A stretch of DNA of 64,000 nt from contig JAVMKO010000002.1 in assembly GCA_032164245.1 (NCBI GenBank), positions 92,269,340 through 92,333,339 of the forward strand, in the 5' to 3' direction. Source of the stretch: Sternotherus odoratus (lineage: Eukaryota > Chordata > Testudines > Kinosternidae). The translations under genes were made by a program, and so were the position numbers. The notes below the pieces were generated by a model. It was not told where the DNA came from. It worked only from the letters and a program-made list of their open reading frames with translations, and searched no databases. Positions 11,901 through 23,900 of the stretch are shown piece after piece (position 1 is the stretch's first letter; every line of letters starts with the position of its first letter).

Positions 11901-14900
11901 CCTCATTTACCCCTCGACCAACCCCGACTCACATTTTCACCCCCCCACCCAAACCCAACACCCCCACGTCACCCCCCTACCAACCCCAACACCCCCTGAC
12001 CAACCCCAACACCCACACCTCACCCCTCACCCACCCAGACACCTTCCCACCCCCCAGACCAAACCCAACACCCCCGGCTCACTTACCCCCCGACCAAACC
12101 CGACACCCCCACCTCACCCCCCCGACCAAACCCGACATCCCCACCTCACCCCCCCCCCTGACCAAACCCGACACCCCCACCTCACTTACCCTCCGACCAA
12201 ACCCAACTCGGGTCCGTCGGAGGTGGGGAGGGGGCAGAGAGCTGAGGGATTCCGGGCAGCAGCTGCCCAGCTGATGTGATCGGCCTTTAAAGAATTTCAC
12301 CCCTGGGGGGCGTCAGAGGTGAGATTTGAAAAATTTTCAACTCTTACGGTCATTAGGACCCCAAGACCTCTAACTGTACCAAATTTCAAGTCTCTAGCTC
12401 AAACGGTGTGGAAGGAGTAAGCATACATACACACATACATACACGCATACGCCATATGACTTTTATATATATAGATATGTGCTTAACTGGTACAGGTGTG
12501 TTAAATATATGTCTTCAAGGACTTCATTGTGTATTTTTATCCATGTACAATGCCTAACCCATGTACAAACATTACAGATACAAACAAAAGATAAATATTT
12601 TCATTAGAGAAAACAAAGAGGAGTCCCTGGACTCCTCATTGTTTTTGCTGATACAGACTAACACAGGGTACCACTCAAGGCTCCTTCACAGTGTTGGCCT
12701 ATTTGATAACCCAAACTCCCTTTTCAGCAGCCCCCTCCATCCACCATAAATTCCCATCTTAAAACCTGATGGGCCTTTTAGTATGCCCCCAACTTAGTTG
12801 GACAGTGCCTGGATTTGTTAACTTTTAGCAAAGTGAGTTACATAGTCAAAGCCTCTTCACAGAGAATGCACTGCCATAGCTTCCCCTCCCTTTTAAATCA
12901 TTTTTTTTTTTAGCTTGAATACCTCCATTGACTGCAATTGCTGTGCTATCACTAGGGAGGCAAGATGATCTTTCAGCCAGGGTTCAAACCGTTTAGGATT
13001 TGACTGTGTCCATCTATAGAATTATTGATGATTTCTGTGTGCATCATTCATTGTTATTCAGATACCTATTTTTTACTTGAATTCATTCATTGCAGCTGGA
13101 CTTCATGTTTGTGTCTTGGCAGCAGTTTAAATTGAACATTAACTCAAATGATTACAGGCCAAGCACACTTCCATCTAAGTCTCTGAACAAAATGTATTGG
13201 GGACATCTTTCTGACAGTGATTGAATAGCTTTCCCACTAAAACTGCTTTGGTGTCAGTTGTGAAAAGGATGTGTGTGAGAAATTTTTCATTTGCATAAAT
13301 CATGCAATAATTTTCCATTCGTATAAACCATGCAATATAAATCATCCTAAACTTTGGTCTCAAATGTATAGTGAGCCCCCATATCAAATCTTTGTGGACG
13401 CTCAGAAAACTTGAGTTAAATCTGTAGCTATCTGTTTTCAGTTTTGCCTTCTATGGGCATGTCTTCACTACCACTTTAAATCGATGTTAACGACGTTAGG
13501 TCGAAGTAAACGTGTACCTGTCTTCACATACATGCCCTTAACGTCGATGTAAAGGGCCTTAAAGATCGATCTTGGCACTCCAGCCTAACCAGTGGCATAA
13601 GGCTAATCTCGACGTTCCAAGCTCGACCGTGGGCTAGTGAAGACGGAACCCGACATTAATAGCCTCCAGAGGCTGTCCCACAATGCTCCATTCTGACCGC
13701 TCTGGACTGCCTCACTACTGCTCCACTGTGACCGCTCTGCACTGCACTCTGAACTCGCTGCTCTGGCCAGGTAGATAAGACCCGGGAACATTTGAATGCC
13801 ATTTCCTGTTTGGTCAGCGTGGCCAGCTCACCTGAACTGATCAGTCGCCATTCAGAGCAATCAGCACTAGCCGCCATGCAGAGCTCAGCATCACAGGAAT
13901 CCATGATGACCTCATCTACCCTGGAGACCAGCCAGAGGAGAAGAGCTCCAGCATGGTCCACTCGTGAGGTGCTGGATCTCATCGCTATCTGGGGAGAGGA
14001 ATCCGTGATGTTGGAACTACGAAACAACAAACGGAATGCCAACACCTACGGAAGAGTCTCCAAGGCCATGCTGGAAAGGAGCCACAACAGGGACACCACA
14101 CAGTGCCGCGTGAAAATTAAGGAGCTGCGGCAATCTTTCCAGAAAGCCAAGGAGGCAAACGGACGATCAGGGGGCGTGCCACGGACATGCAGGTTCTACA
14201 ATGAACTAAATGCCATAATGGGGGGCGCCCCCACCACCATCGCACCGGTCTGCGTGGACTCCACCGATGGGATCATCGTCAGGGAGGAGACTGATTCCGA
14301 GGAGGACGAGCATGAAGAAGAAAATCTCACGGAGCAGCAGGAGCCCAGCGGAGAACCCTTGTACCCAGAGAGCCAGGAGCTGTTTGTCACCCTGGAGCCA
14401 GTACCCTCCCAAGCCTCCCAGGGGGGTAAGTGTTTCTTTTTTAAGTGATTACATGACGCGTGATTTTGTAAAGGAAGCATTTATTAATGCTTGCCCTAAG
14501 GCATTAATGCTTGCCCTAAGTAACTTGCCCTAAGGACTTAGCGTGCTTTCATTGCTGGTCAATTTCTACTCAAAGAGTTTGTCAATATACTCCGGGATTG
14601 ACCATAAGTCCTCCGCGGACATTTCAAGGAAGCTATCCAGGAGGTAGCGATGAATCCAGCGCAGCAGATTTCTGGGGAGAGCTGCCTTATCTGGTCCCCC
14701 GTGATAGGACACCAACCCACGCCACGAAAGTAGTAGGTTGTCTGGTATCATTGAGCAGGCTAGCATTGCGGCGTATGGACCAGGACTTTGCATGGACTCA
14801 AGGAGCATGCGCTCCCTATCTCTCCGAGAAATTCTCAGCAAAGTGATGTCATTCAGGGTTGCCTGTTTGAGATACGGACTGCAATTAGTCGGGAGATAAA

Positions 14901-17900
14901 GAGTCCCAGCTGCAAAGTACTCTTTTCTGCTGAGGACCGACGAACCGAACCCGCCCCCCCCCCACGAACGCTGACCGCCGCCCCCCCCCCCAGCCCGTAG
15001 CGTTAGCTGGCAGGGAATCTGAGCCGTCTGCACGCGGTCTGAAGAGCCCCAAAAAGACCTTAGCCCTTAGGCATTTGCTTTGCAGTTTGCGGTTTCAGTG
15101 GGAGCCAGCCACGCGGTGGGGGGAAGGGGGCGGGGTTGCTCTACAGCAGGGGTCGGGAACCTTTTTGGCTCAGAGAGCCATATAGTAGCCCCCCCCTGCC
15201 CCGGCCGAGCCATATAGTAGCCCCCCCCCGCCGCCGCGCTCTCCTTCCCCCCCCCCGCCACCGCCGCCGCGCTCTCCTCCCCCCCCCGCCACCGCCGCCG
15301 CGCTCTCCTTCCCCCCCCCCGCCACCGCCGCCGCGCTCTCCTTCCCCCCCCCGCCACCGCGCTCTCCTTCCCCCCCCCGCCACCGCCGCCACGCTCTCCT
15401 TCCCCCCCCCGCCACCGCCGCCGCGCTCTCCTTCCCCCCCCCCGCCACCGCCGCCGCGCTCTCCTTCCCCCCCCCGCCACCGCGCTCTCCTTCCCCCCCC
15501 CCCCCGCCACCGCCGCCGGGCTCTCCTTCCCCCCCCCCCGCCACCGCCGCCGCGCTCTCCTTCCCCCCCCCGCCACCGCCGCCGCGCTCTCCTTCCCCCC
15601 CCCCGCCACCGCCGCCGCGCTCTCCTTCCCCCCCCCCGCCACCGCCGCCGCGCTCTCCTCCCCCCCCCCGCCACCGCCGCCGCGCTCTCCTTCCCCCCCC
15701 CCGCCACCGCCGCCGCGCTCTCCTTCCCCCCCCCCCGCCACCGCCGCCGCGCTCTCCTTCCCCCCCCCCCGCCACCGCCGCCGCGCTCTCCTTCCTCCCC
15801 CCGCCACCGCCGCCGCGCTCTCCTTCCCCCCCCCGCCACCGCCGCCGCGCTCTCCTTCCTCCCCCCGCCACCGCCGCCGCGCTCTCCTTCCCCCCCCCCG
15901 CCACCGCCGCCGCGCTCTCCTTCCCCCCCCGCCACCGCCGCCGCGCTCTCCTTCCCCCCCCGCCACCGCCGCCGCGCTCTCCTCCCCCCCCCGCCACCGC
16001 CGCCGCGCTCTCCTCCCCCCCCCCGCCACCGCCGCCGCGCTCTCCTTCCCCCCCCCCGCCACCGCCGCCGCGCTCTCCTCCCCCCCCCCGCCACCGCCGC
16101 CGCGCTCTCCTCCCCCCCCCGCCACCGCCGCCGCGCTCTCCTTCCCCCCCCGCCACCGCCGCCGCCGCCGCGCTCTCCTTCCCCCCGCCGCCGCCACCGC
16201 CGCCGCGCTCTCCTTCCCCCCCCGCCACCTCCGCCGCGCTCTCCTCCCCCCCCCCGCCGCCGCCGCCGCGCTCTCCTTCCCGCCCCCCCAACTGACCCAC
16301 CCAGCCCGGCCTGCCCCCAACGCCCGCCGGCAAACGGCTCCCAGCCCAGCCTCCCCCCAACGCCCGCCGGCAAACGGCTCCCAGCCCAGCCTCCCCCCAA
16401 CGCCCCCTGGCAAACGGCTCCCAGCCCAGCCTCCCCCCAACGCCCCTTTGCTAACGGCTCCCCCCCGTGCTTACTTGTTCGCTGGGTCACGCTGCTGTGA
16501 CCCAACTCCAGCGAGGGAAGGAGAGGAGCGACACGCCCCCCAGCCTCGCTTTCAGAGCCGCGCCACACCGCCCCGCCCCCCAGCCTCGCTTTCAGAGCCG
16601 CGCCACACCGCCTCCCCCGCCTTGCTTTCAGAGCCGCGCCACACCGCCTCCCCCGCCCCCCAGCCGTCACAGCAGCGCCGCGAGCCAGATGACAGGCTCA
16701 AAAGAGCCACATCTGGCTCGCGAGCCATGGGTTCCCGACCCCTGCTCTACAGTATGCAGGCGCCACTTTTAACTTACCATGGCCGGCTGCACGGTGATTT
16801 CAGAAGCCGTCTTGGGCTGAGGCACGCATATGTGTCTGAGATGCTCTGACTTTTCTGTGAGCTCTCCTCTCCTTTTAGGTGTAGAACATGACCTTGTACA
16901 GAAATCATATCAGGCCTCTGAATACTGAGGTTGCAAACAGCATACTACTCCCATTGTGTACCGTCCGAAACTGCATCTGCCTCCTAACCTTGAATGTATC
17001 TGTCTCATAACTTTCAACCTTTCTTTTCCCACACACTTGCCCACAGATGAACAACAACAGTTGAACTCCCGCCCTGCACCGCAGAAAAGAAAGCGTAAAA
17101 AGAAAACGCGAACGCGCGATGAGATGTTCACTGAACTCCTGGAGAACTCGCGCGCTGAGGCAGCCCGCCAGACGGACTGGAGGGAAAAAATGATACAGGC
17201 AAGGGAACGAGACAGAGAGGAAAGGAATCGAGAGAGAGAGGAAAGGAGAGCCGCTGCAGAAAAGAGGGAAGCCGCTGCAGAAAAGAGGGAAGCCGCTGCA
17301 GAAAAGAGGGAAGCCGCTGCAGAAAAGAGGGAAGAACGTGAGGAAAGACGCATGGATGCTTTCCTCCGCATAATGGAGGACCAGAGCGACATGCTGCGAT
17401 CTCTGGTGGAGCTGCAGCATGCCCAAAGACCACCTCTGCAGCCCCTGTGTAACCACCTCCCCCCTTCCCCAACTCCCATAGATTCCCCACCCAGACGCGG
17501 GGTGAGAACACGGGGGGGCAAGGCCCGTGGGCCGCTCCACTCCACCCCACAAGCCAGCAGAAGCAGCAGCAGCAGCAGGCTGACTTTCTCAGAAAACTTT
17601 TAAAAGCTGCTGTGTCTTGCCCACCCCTCCTCTCCCCCCTTCCCCCCCCTCCTTTGCCCGCTCCTCCCCCACTGCGACTGCCGGTTTCCCTCCAGGATAC
17701 CAGGACAGTGATCCCCTGTATTTGTATTTCCGATGAACCAATAAAGGAACCATGATTTTTCCAACAGTGATTTTATTTCCTCTGCAAGCATGGGGAGGGA
17801 GGAGGGAAAGCATGGGGAGGGGGGAGGGAAAGAGGGTACAAGGGCAGCAGGCTTAGAGCACAGCAAGGGAGCAGATTCTCAAACGCCATCTCGACCACTC

Positions 17901-20900
17901 ATAAAACTGTCTTTCAAGGCGTCCCTGAGGCGCAGGGCCTCACGGTGGGCTCTTTTACTTTCCCTGCTGTGTGGCTGCTCATAAGTAGCAGAAAGTAAAT
18001 TTGCCTCTGCCTCCCAGCCCGCCATAAACGTTTCCCCCTTGCTCTCACAGATATTGTGGAGCACAGAGCAAGCAGCTATAACAATGGGGATATTTCTCTC
18101 GCGGATGTCTGAGCGAATCAGTAAGGAACGCCATCTCCCCTTCAAGCGGCCAAATGCACACTCCACGGCCATTCTGCACTTGCTCAGCCTGTAGTTGAAC
18201 AGCTCCTGACCCCTGTCCAGGGCTCCTGTGTAGGGCTTCATAAGCCAGGGCATTAGGGGGTAGGCTGGGTCCCCAATGATCACGATCGGCATTTCGACCC
18301 CCCCCCACGGAAATTTTCTGGTCGGGGAAGAAAGTGCCTTGCTGCAGCTGCCTAAAAACCCTAGAGTTCCTGAACACTCGAGCGTCATGAAGCTTTCCCG
18401 GCCACCCGACGTAGAGATCGGTGAAACGTCCCTTGTGGTCAACCACTGCTTGCATGACCATTGAGTAATATCCCTTCCGGTTTCTGTACTCGGCGGCCTC
18501 GTGGTCCGGTGCCAGGATAGGGATATGAGTCCCATCTATAGCCCCACCACAGTTAGGGAATCCCATGGCGGCAAAGCCATCTATTGTGGCTTGCAGGTTT
18601 CCGAGGTTTATAACCCGGTGTAGCAGCCGCTCGACGATTGCCCTGCTTACTTGCATCACAGCAAAGCCCACTGTAGACCTACCCACCCCAAACTGATTCG
18701 CCACTGACCGGTAGCTGTCTGGCGTTGCAAGCTTCCAGAGGGCTATCGCCACTCGCTTCTCCACTGTAAGGGCCGCTCTCATTTTGGTATTCCTGCGCTG
18801 GAGGGCCGGGGACAGCAAGTCACAAAGTTCCATGAAGGTGCCCTTTCGCATGCGGAAGTTTCTGAGCCACTGGGAGTCATCCCAGACCCGCAGCACTATG
18901 CGGTCCCACCAGTCCGTGCTTGTTTCCCTGGCCCAGAATCGGCGTTCGATGGCATGAGCCTGCCCCATTGCCACCATTCTTGACAGATTGTCAGTCGCCC
19001 TACTTGCAAAAACGGCAGTGTCCATGTCGTCCCCGCTGTGCACGTCAGTGTCCCTGTCGTCCCCGCTGTGCACGGCAGTGTCCCTGTCGTACCCGCTGTC
19101 CTTGTCCATCTCCTCCTCACTGTCGTCGGGTTCCGGAAAGCGCAGTTCTCCCCGGATCGCATTCCTCCTCTGCAGACGGTGCAGCAGGAACTCAGCAACC
19201 GTGATCGAGGTCCTCACAACAGCCATTACTGCAGCCGTGGTGTCAGCGGGCTCCATGCTTGCAATGCTATGGCGTTAGCACGGCGGAGAAAGGGCGCGAA
19301 TTATGGGATGCCTACCTACAGTGCACCGCTCGGAATGGGGGTGGGCGGCGCGGAAAAAGGGCGCGAAATTTGGAAATGCCTACCCATAGTGCAGCACTCG
19401 AAATGGTGCCTGCTGGGGGATCAGGGAACTGTGGGATAGGTACCCACAGTGCAACGCTCGTCATGTCGACGCTTGCAAAAGTTTTGCGGACAGACACTGT
19501 CGACGTACTGTGCGTAGCTGTGCCTAGTGAAGACACACAAAATCGACTTTATACCGTCGCGTTCACAACATCGACATAAAGGAAATCGAACTACTGCTGT
19601 AGTGAAGACATACCCTATGTTTCCTGGCTCTTGCCAGGACTAGAAGAGAATGAGATGAATTATCATCCACAAGTCTGTTTCTGTGATATTTGTAGCCCAG
19701 CTTTTGAGGTGTGAGAGACCAGGTAAGAATCTAGCCTTTTGTAATCTTGTTGAAATTCAAGATGAACTGTCCATATTTTGAGGTTCATCAGTCACTAATT
19801 TGTCTAGATTTTTATTTCCAGGCTGTGTAGCAGAGAGCAGGATGAAATTAATCCTGCCTTAATACCATGGAACAGACTAGAAGACCCACTAGAGATTCTT
19901 TTTTGCCTAAATGAATCTAAAATAGTCTTAATTGGAATGCTGTGTATCTAACAAGGAGTAATGGGAGAAAAAATGCAACAATTTATTTATTACTGATCAA
20001 ATTAACTGAGTTTAGGACTCTAGGCTTGTTGTAGGAGGGTTGGTCCCAGGATATTAGACACACAAGGTGGGTGAGGGAATATCTTTTATTGGTCCAGTTC
20101 TATTACAGGAAAGAGACAAGCTGAAAAAGAGCTCTGTGTAGCTCGAAAGCTTCTCTTTTTCACCAACAGATGTTGGTCCAATAAAAATGATCTCACCCAC
20201 CTTGTGTCTTTAGGATTCTAAACAGACAAGGATTTTTGACAGAGAAGTAAGAGAGTTAGTAGATGACTTTAACCTGAAACATAAAACTACATTTTGTGGT
20301 TAGAAATTAAATTTTGTAATGGGTTCAAGAGGGAATGAGATAAATGACCCCCACACAAATTTTAATGCTGTTTTTTTAAATCCAGGAACACTGTTAGTGT
20401 CTGTCCTGAACTGTTACATTTCATTTAATTCTTTAATATGTTTCACTCTAAAAATGAAAACTCGATTTGTTATTTTGAATAGCAGTAGCACAGTTAGATT
20501 TCAGGGTGGATAAAAATCAATGATTAAAAAAAATAAAAAATCATATTTTTAAAATTTAAATAGGATATTTTGATAAAATGCATTTTGAGGAAAAAAACTC
20601 TAAAGATAGCTAACATTAATGATTAACCTGTTGAATTGGACATAGTTCACCTACCAATGATTTCTTAAATATGTGCTTCATTTACCAAATGCCAGGGACT
20701 GAGGTTACCACCTGAGCATTATTCCCTCTGCAGGCCAATATAATGCTCTGTAATATTATAAAATGTTATACAGAAGAAGCCTTTGAAAAAAAATGCCTAT
20801 GGAAGATTCTGGGCATTTGTTGGAAAGATTTAATTACTAGCAAAGAGATACAAAAAATCATCAACTAGAAGCTCATTTCCACCAGAATCAGAGAGAAAAG

Positions 20901-23900
20901 GTGGACTTATTTGAGCTATGTATTCTGTATGCCAACGAAAGGGTATGTTTACTCAATTAAAATCCCATGGCTGTCCTGTGCCAGCTGATCGGCTTGCAGA
21001 GCTGAGGCTAAGGGGCTCTTACTTGTGGTGTAAACATTCAGGCTTGAGCTGGATCCTCTTAGGGTCCCAGAGCTTCAGCTCCAGCCCTAGCCCTGTTGTC
21101 TACACAGCAATTAAACTGCCCCTTAGCCTCAGCCCTGTGAGCTTGCGTAGGTCAGCCACGGGTGTCTACATTTCAGTGTAGACATATTAACATATTCCTG
21201 CATGCAGTTGTCGAGTGGAAATCAAACTGGTATGAGGAAACAGAGGCATCTAAGAGAAACGTTAAGAAGAGCTCTTATCAAGGAGGGAATAACGGTCAAT
21301 ATCAACACCACAGAGCTGATCGAAACACCAGCAAATGACAGAGAGGAATGGAAGAGACTAACTTCCACTCTTTGCACCAATATCAGTTTGAGAAGGATGT
21401 AATAATAATAAGGTAATAATATTACAAACCTCTCTCTGGCTTAGAAATATGTGTCCCATCTCTACATTGTTCTCATTCAGGTGATCATTTTAGCCTCAGA
21501 GTTCTTAGCCAGTATCTTGATATTATGCAAGTAAATATTTCCACGTCTCCTTCATTCATTGAAAACAAAGTCGTTGTCCTGATAAATTTTCCATTTGGCA
21601 GGGGACAAAACTGCACTTGGGTAACAGCCTCTCATGAATTTTCCTATGTTGTGCACTTTCCTTTCCTTCTCATTTGTATTACATAAGAGCTGGAAAAATA
21701 AATGTTAGGGATTTTGTATAGAATTTCCTGAAGTCTTTTCTCTAGGAGGTTAATCGTAGTGGGACTGATTCACCAGTGCAAAATAGCCTCAAAGCCACTC
21801 TATGGCCTACTCCAGTGTAGTGGCCTCCTTGGCAAGCAGAGTGCTGTCCATATCTGCACTGCTCCCCACTCTTCCACAGGAGACGCCAATACTGGGGACT
21901 TGTAGGGTGCAGGAAGAGGCTTGTGGCTTTCCTATGCTTCTAATCCCCTGGTTCTGCAAGACCCATATGGATGGGCAGCTTTCAGGATAGGTTAGCCAAA
22001 CCGGCTCCTAGTAGTCCCAGGATAAAGGAGGTGCAAGTCTGGTCCCTGTGTCAGGGTCTTCACCAGTGCAGTGATGAATCCAGCCCTCCATCCTTATCTA
22101 AAATGACAAAATCAGCTGCAAGGTACAGACTTGATGTCAACAAACTAGATTTCCTTTTGGAACCAAAAGCCTATTCAATGTCTAATGTACCATATGACCT
22201 AATCACTTTTAAAATTATTGGAAACTGTTTACATGGAAAGGTTACTAGATCCCTCCTCCTTGCCTAGCTAGTCTGACAAGCATACTTAAATTGTAAGAGC
22301 ATGCTTAACATTCTAGAAGTTCAATTACATTCTGGCACGAAATCTGTCATTGTCCTTCAGCCTCTGACATTCATTTAGCTCTTTCTTCTGAATATTTTAC
22401 TGGCTGGTCTGTATTTTACTTTTGTCAACGTGGTGGATATCAGTCTCTCATCTGTAAGTTGTTTCACTTGGTCCACACATCTTATGCAATTTACTGTCAA
22501 TTTGCAGGGTCACTTTGAAAAATGACTTCAGGGAAATCTCTTGATCAGATGTTTCCTGCCCCAGAGCAAGAGGGCATCCAGTCACGCTCTTCTCATCTAT
22601 TGATGATATTAGTTTGAAAAATTCCGTTTCTGTGATGCTTGTTTTTGTGGTTTAGGATATTTTTAAACTGCTCTGCAATCTTATAGAAGTGTGGAGCAAA
22701 AATGAAGGTACAAAAAATTGAATTTGCCACTTCTGAGCTACAAGGACAAACTCAAACCTTAAAATAAAATTTATTTTTCCTTTTTTCCTTACTTGAAATA
22801 TATTGCATCTTGACTAGAGGTAGGTGGGGAAATGGTTTTCTTATCCTACAGGAATTTTCAAAATTTTTAAAATATTTTTTCCATCCTGAATTGCGATGAA
22901 AAGTTGAAATCTCAAACATCTTCATGAAACAAAAATCAAAAACTTTGTTTTGTGTTGGGTCAATAGAAAAATTAGTAAATATTTTGATTTTGACTTTTAA
23001 ACATTTGTTTACAATTTTTTATTATAAACTAACTTAAATTTCAAAATAAAGAGTAATTTCAAACAGCTAAACATTGACATTTTGAAAATGTCAATATAGG
23101 ATGTTTTGACATTTCAGAACTTTGTTCATAAATATTTTGCATCGGGAAAGTTACCTTTTCCTTAAATAGTTTCAGTTTTGACTAATTGGCATTTACTAAT
23201 GAAAAAACATTTAGCTGAAAAATTAGCTCTAGTCCTTAGTTTGCTTGATTTGCTGGAGGAGCCGAGTTAGTTGATTAGAATGTCTCTCTATAGCGTGACC
23301 ATCATCACAGTATTGAGGCACCAAACACAGAAACTTTAAAAAGCATTGTTGCTGTTCTGAATCAGACTGTTCTCTCCAGTCTTCACTCAGTTACATCGTA
23401 GATCTGTGGGTTGTTTTGGAGAAAGACATCCTGGGATGGGTGGAGAAAGAAACTCACTGGCCATATTAATTCTTCCTGCTTGAGGTAGGCCTGTGCCGTT
23501 ATCTTTCATTTGGCTTTCTCTCTTTTAGGGCTCATAGACCTATCCTACCTTTCAGTGGCCAGAAACTCCAGAGCAAGGGACCTGTGCTGAAAATGCTCTG
23601 CGCCTTGTTCCTATGGGCATGTCTTCACTAGGACTTAACGTCGACTTTAACGACGTTAAGTCGAACTAAAGGTGTACCTGTCTTCACCTGCATGCCCTTA
23701 AAGTCGATTTAAAGGGCCCTCAAAATCGACTTTGTAACTCCTGCTTGACGAGAGAAGTAAGGCTAAAATCGACTTCTCTACGTCTACTGTGAGTAGTGAA
23801 GAGGCATCAGATGTTAAGCCTCCGACCTCCGAGCAGCCCCACGGACCCCCCCGCCTGCCCAAGCAGCCCTGCGCCGGACCCCTCGCCCGCCCAAGTAGCC

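Larger units (their letters stand above)
15147..16744. mobile_element. Nonautonomous hAT (1.6 kb) filled with tandem arrays
   Basis: The ends are CAGGGGTCGGGAACCTTTTT and GGGTTCCCGACCCCTG. It is flanked by a perfect 8-bp duplication CTCTACAG (15139-15146 and 16745-16752). Subterminal AGAGCCAT and GAGCCACAT motifs are typical of this turtle hAT type. No transposase is present. Confidence 0.95.
14426..17046 (+). other. Intron of the Harbinger Myb/SANT-like gene
   Basis: 2.6 kb from GTAAGT to CCCACAG. It includes the antisense frame 14566-15033 and the hAT 15147-16744, whose insertion avoided both exons. A short tandem repeat of TTAATGCTTGCCCTAAG lies near 14485-14535. Confidence 0.75.
13455..19615. 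mobile_element. Autonomous-type PIF/Harbinger DNA transposon (6.16 kb)
   Basis: The left end GGGCATGTCTTCACTA and right end TAGTGAAGACATACCC form the terminal inverted repeat. A 3-bp duplication TAT flanks the element (13452-13454 and 19616-19618). It holds the two genes expected of the superfamily: a Myb/SANT-like protein (+) and a DDE nuclease (-), convergent, with polyadenylation signals 26 bases apart. A hAT sits in the intron of the first gene. Nonautonomous relatives in the window are at 23615-24883 and 42528-42788. Confidence 0.93.

Noticed and set aside
11520..12274. Frames of 159 and 197 codons with TPPTKPDTP-like repeats
   Set aside because: They are produced by the C-rich tandem array of the 11757-12475 Helitron. 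No Rep/helicase domain is present.
15067..16670. Open frames of up to 509 codons, proline/serine-rich on + and glycine/arginine-rich on -
   Set aside because: They translate a C-rich tandem array inside a hAT element. Several overlapping frames are open equally.
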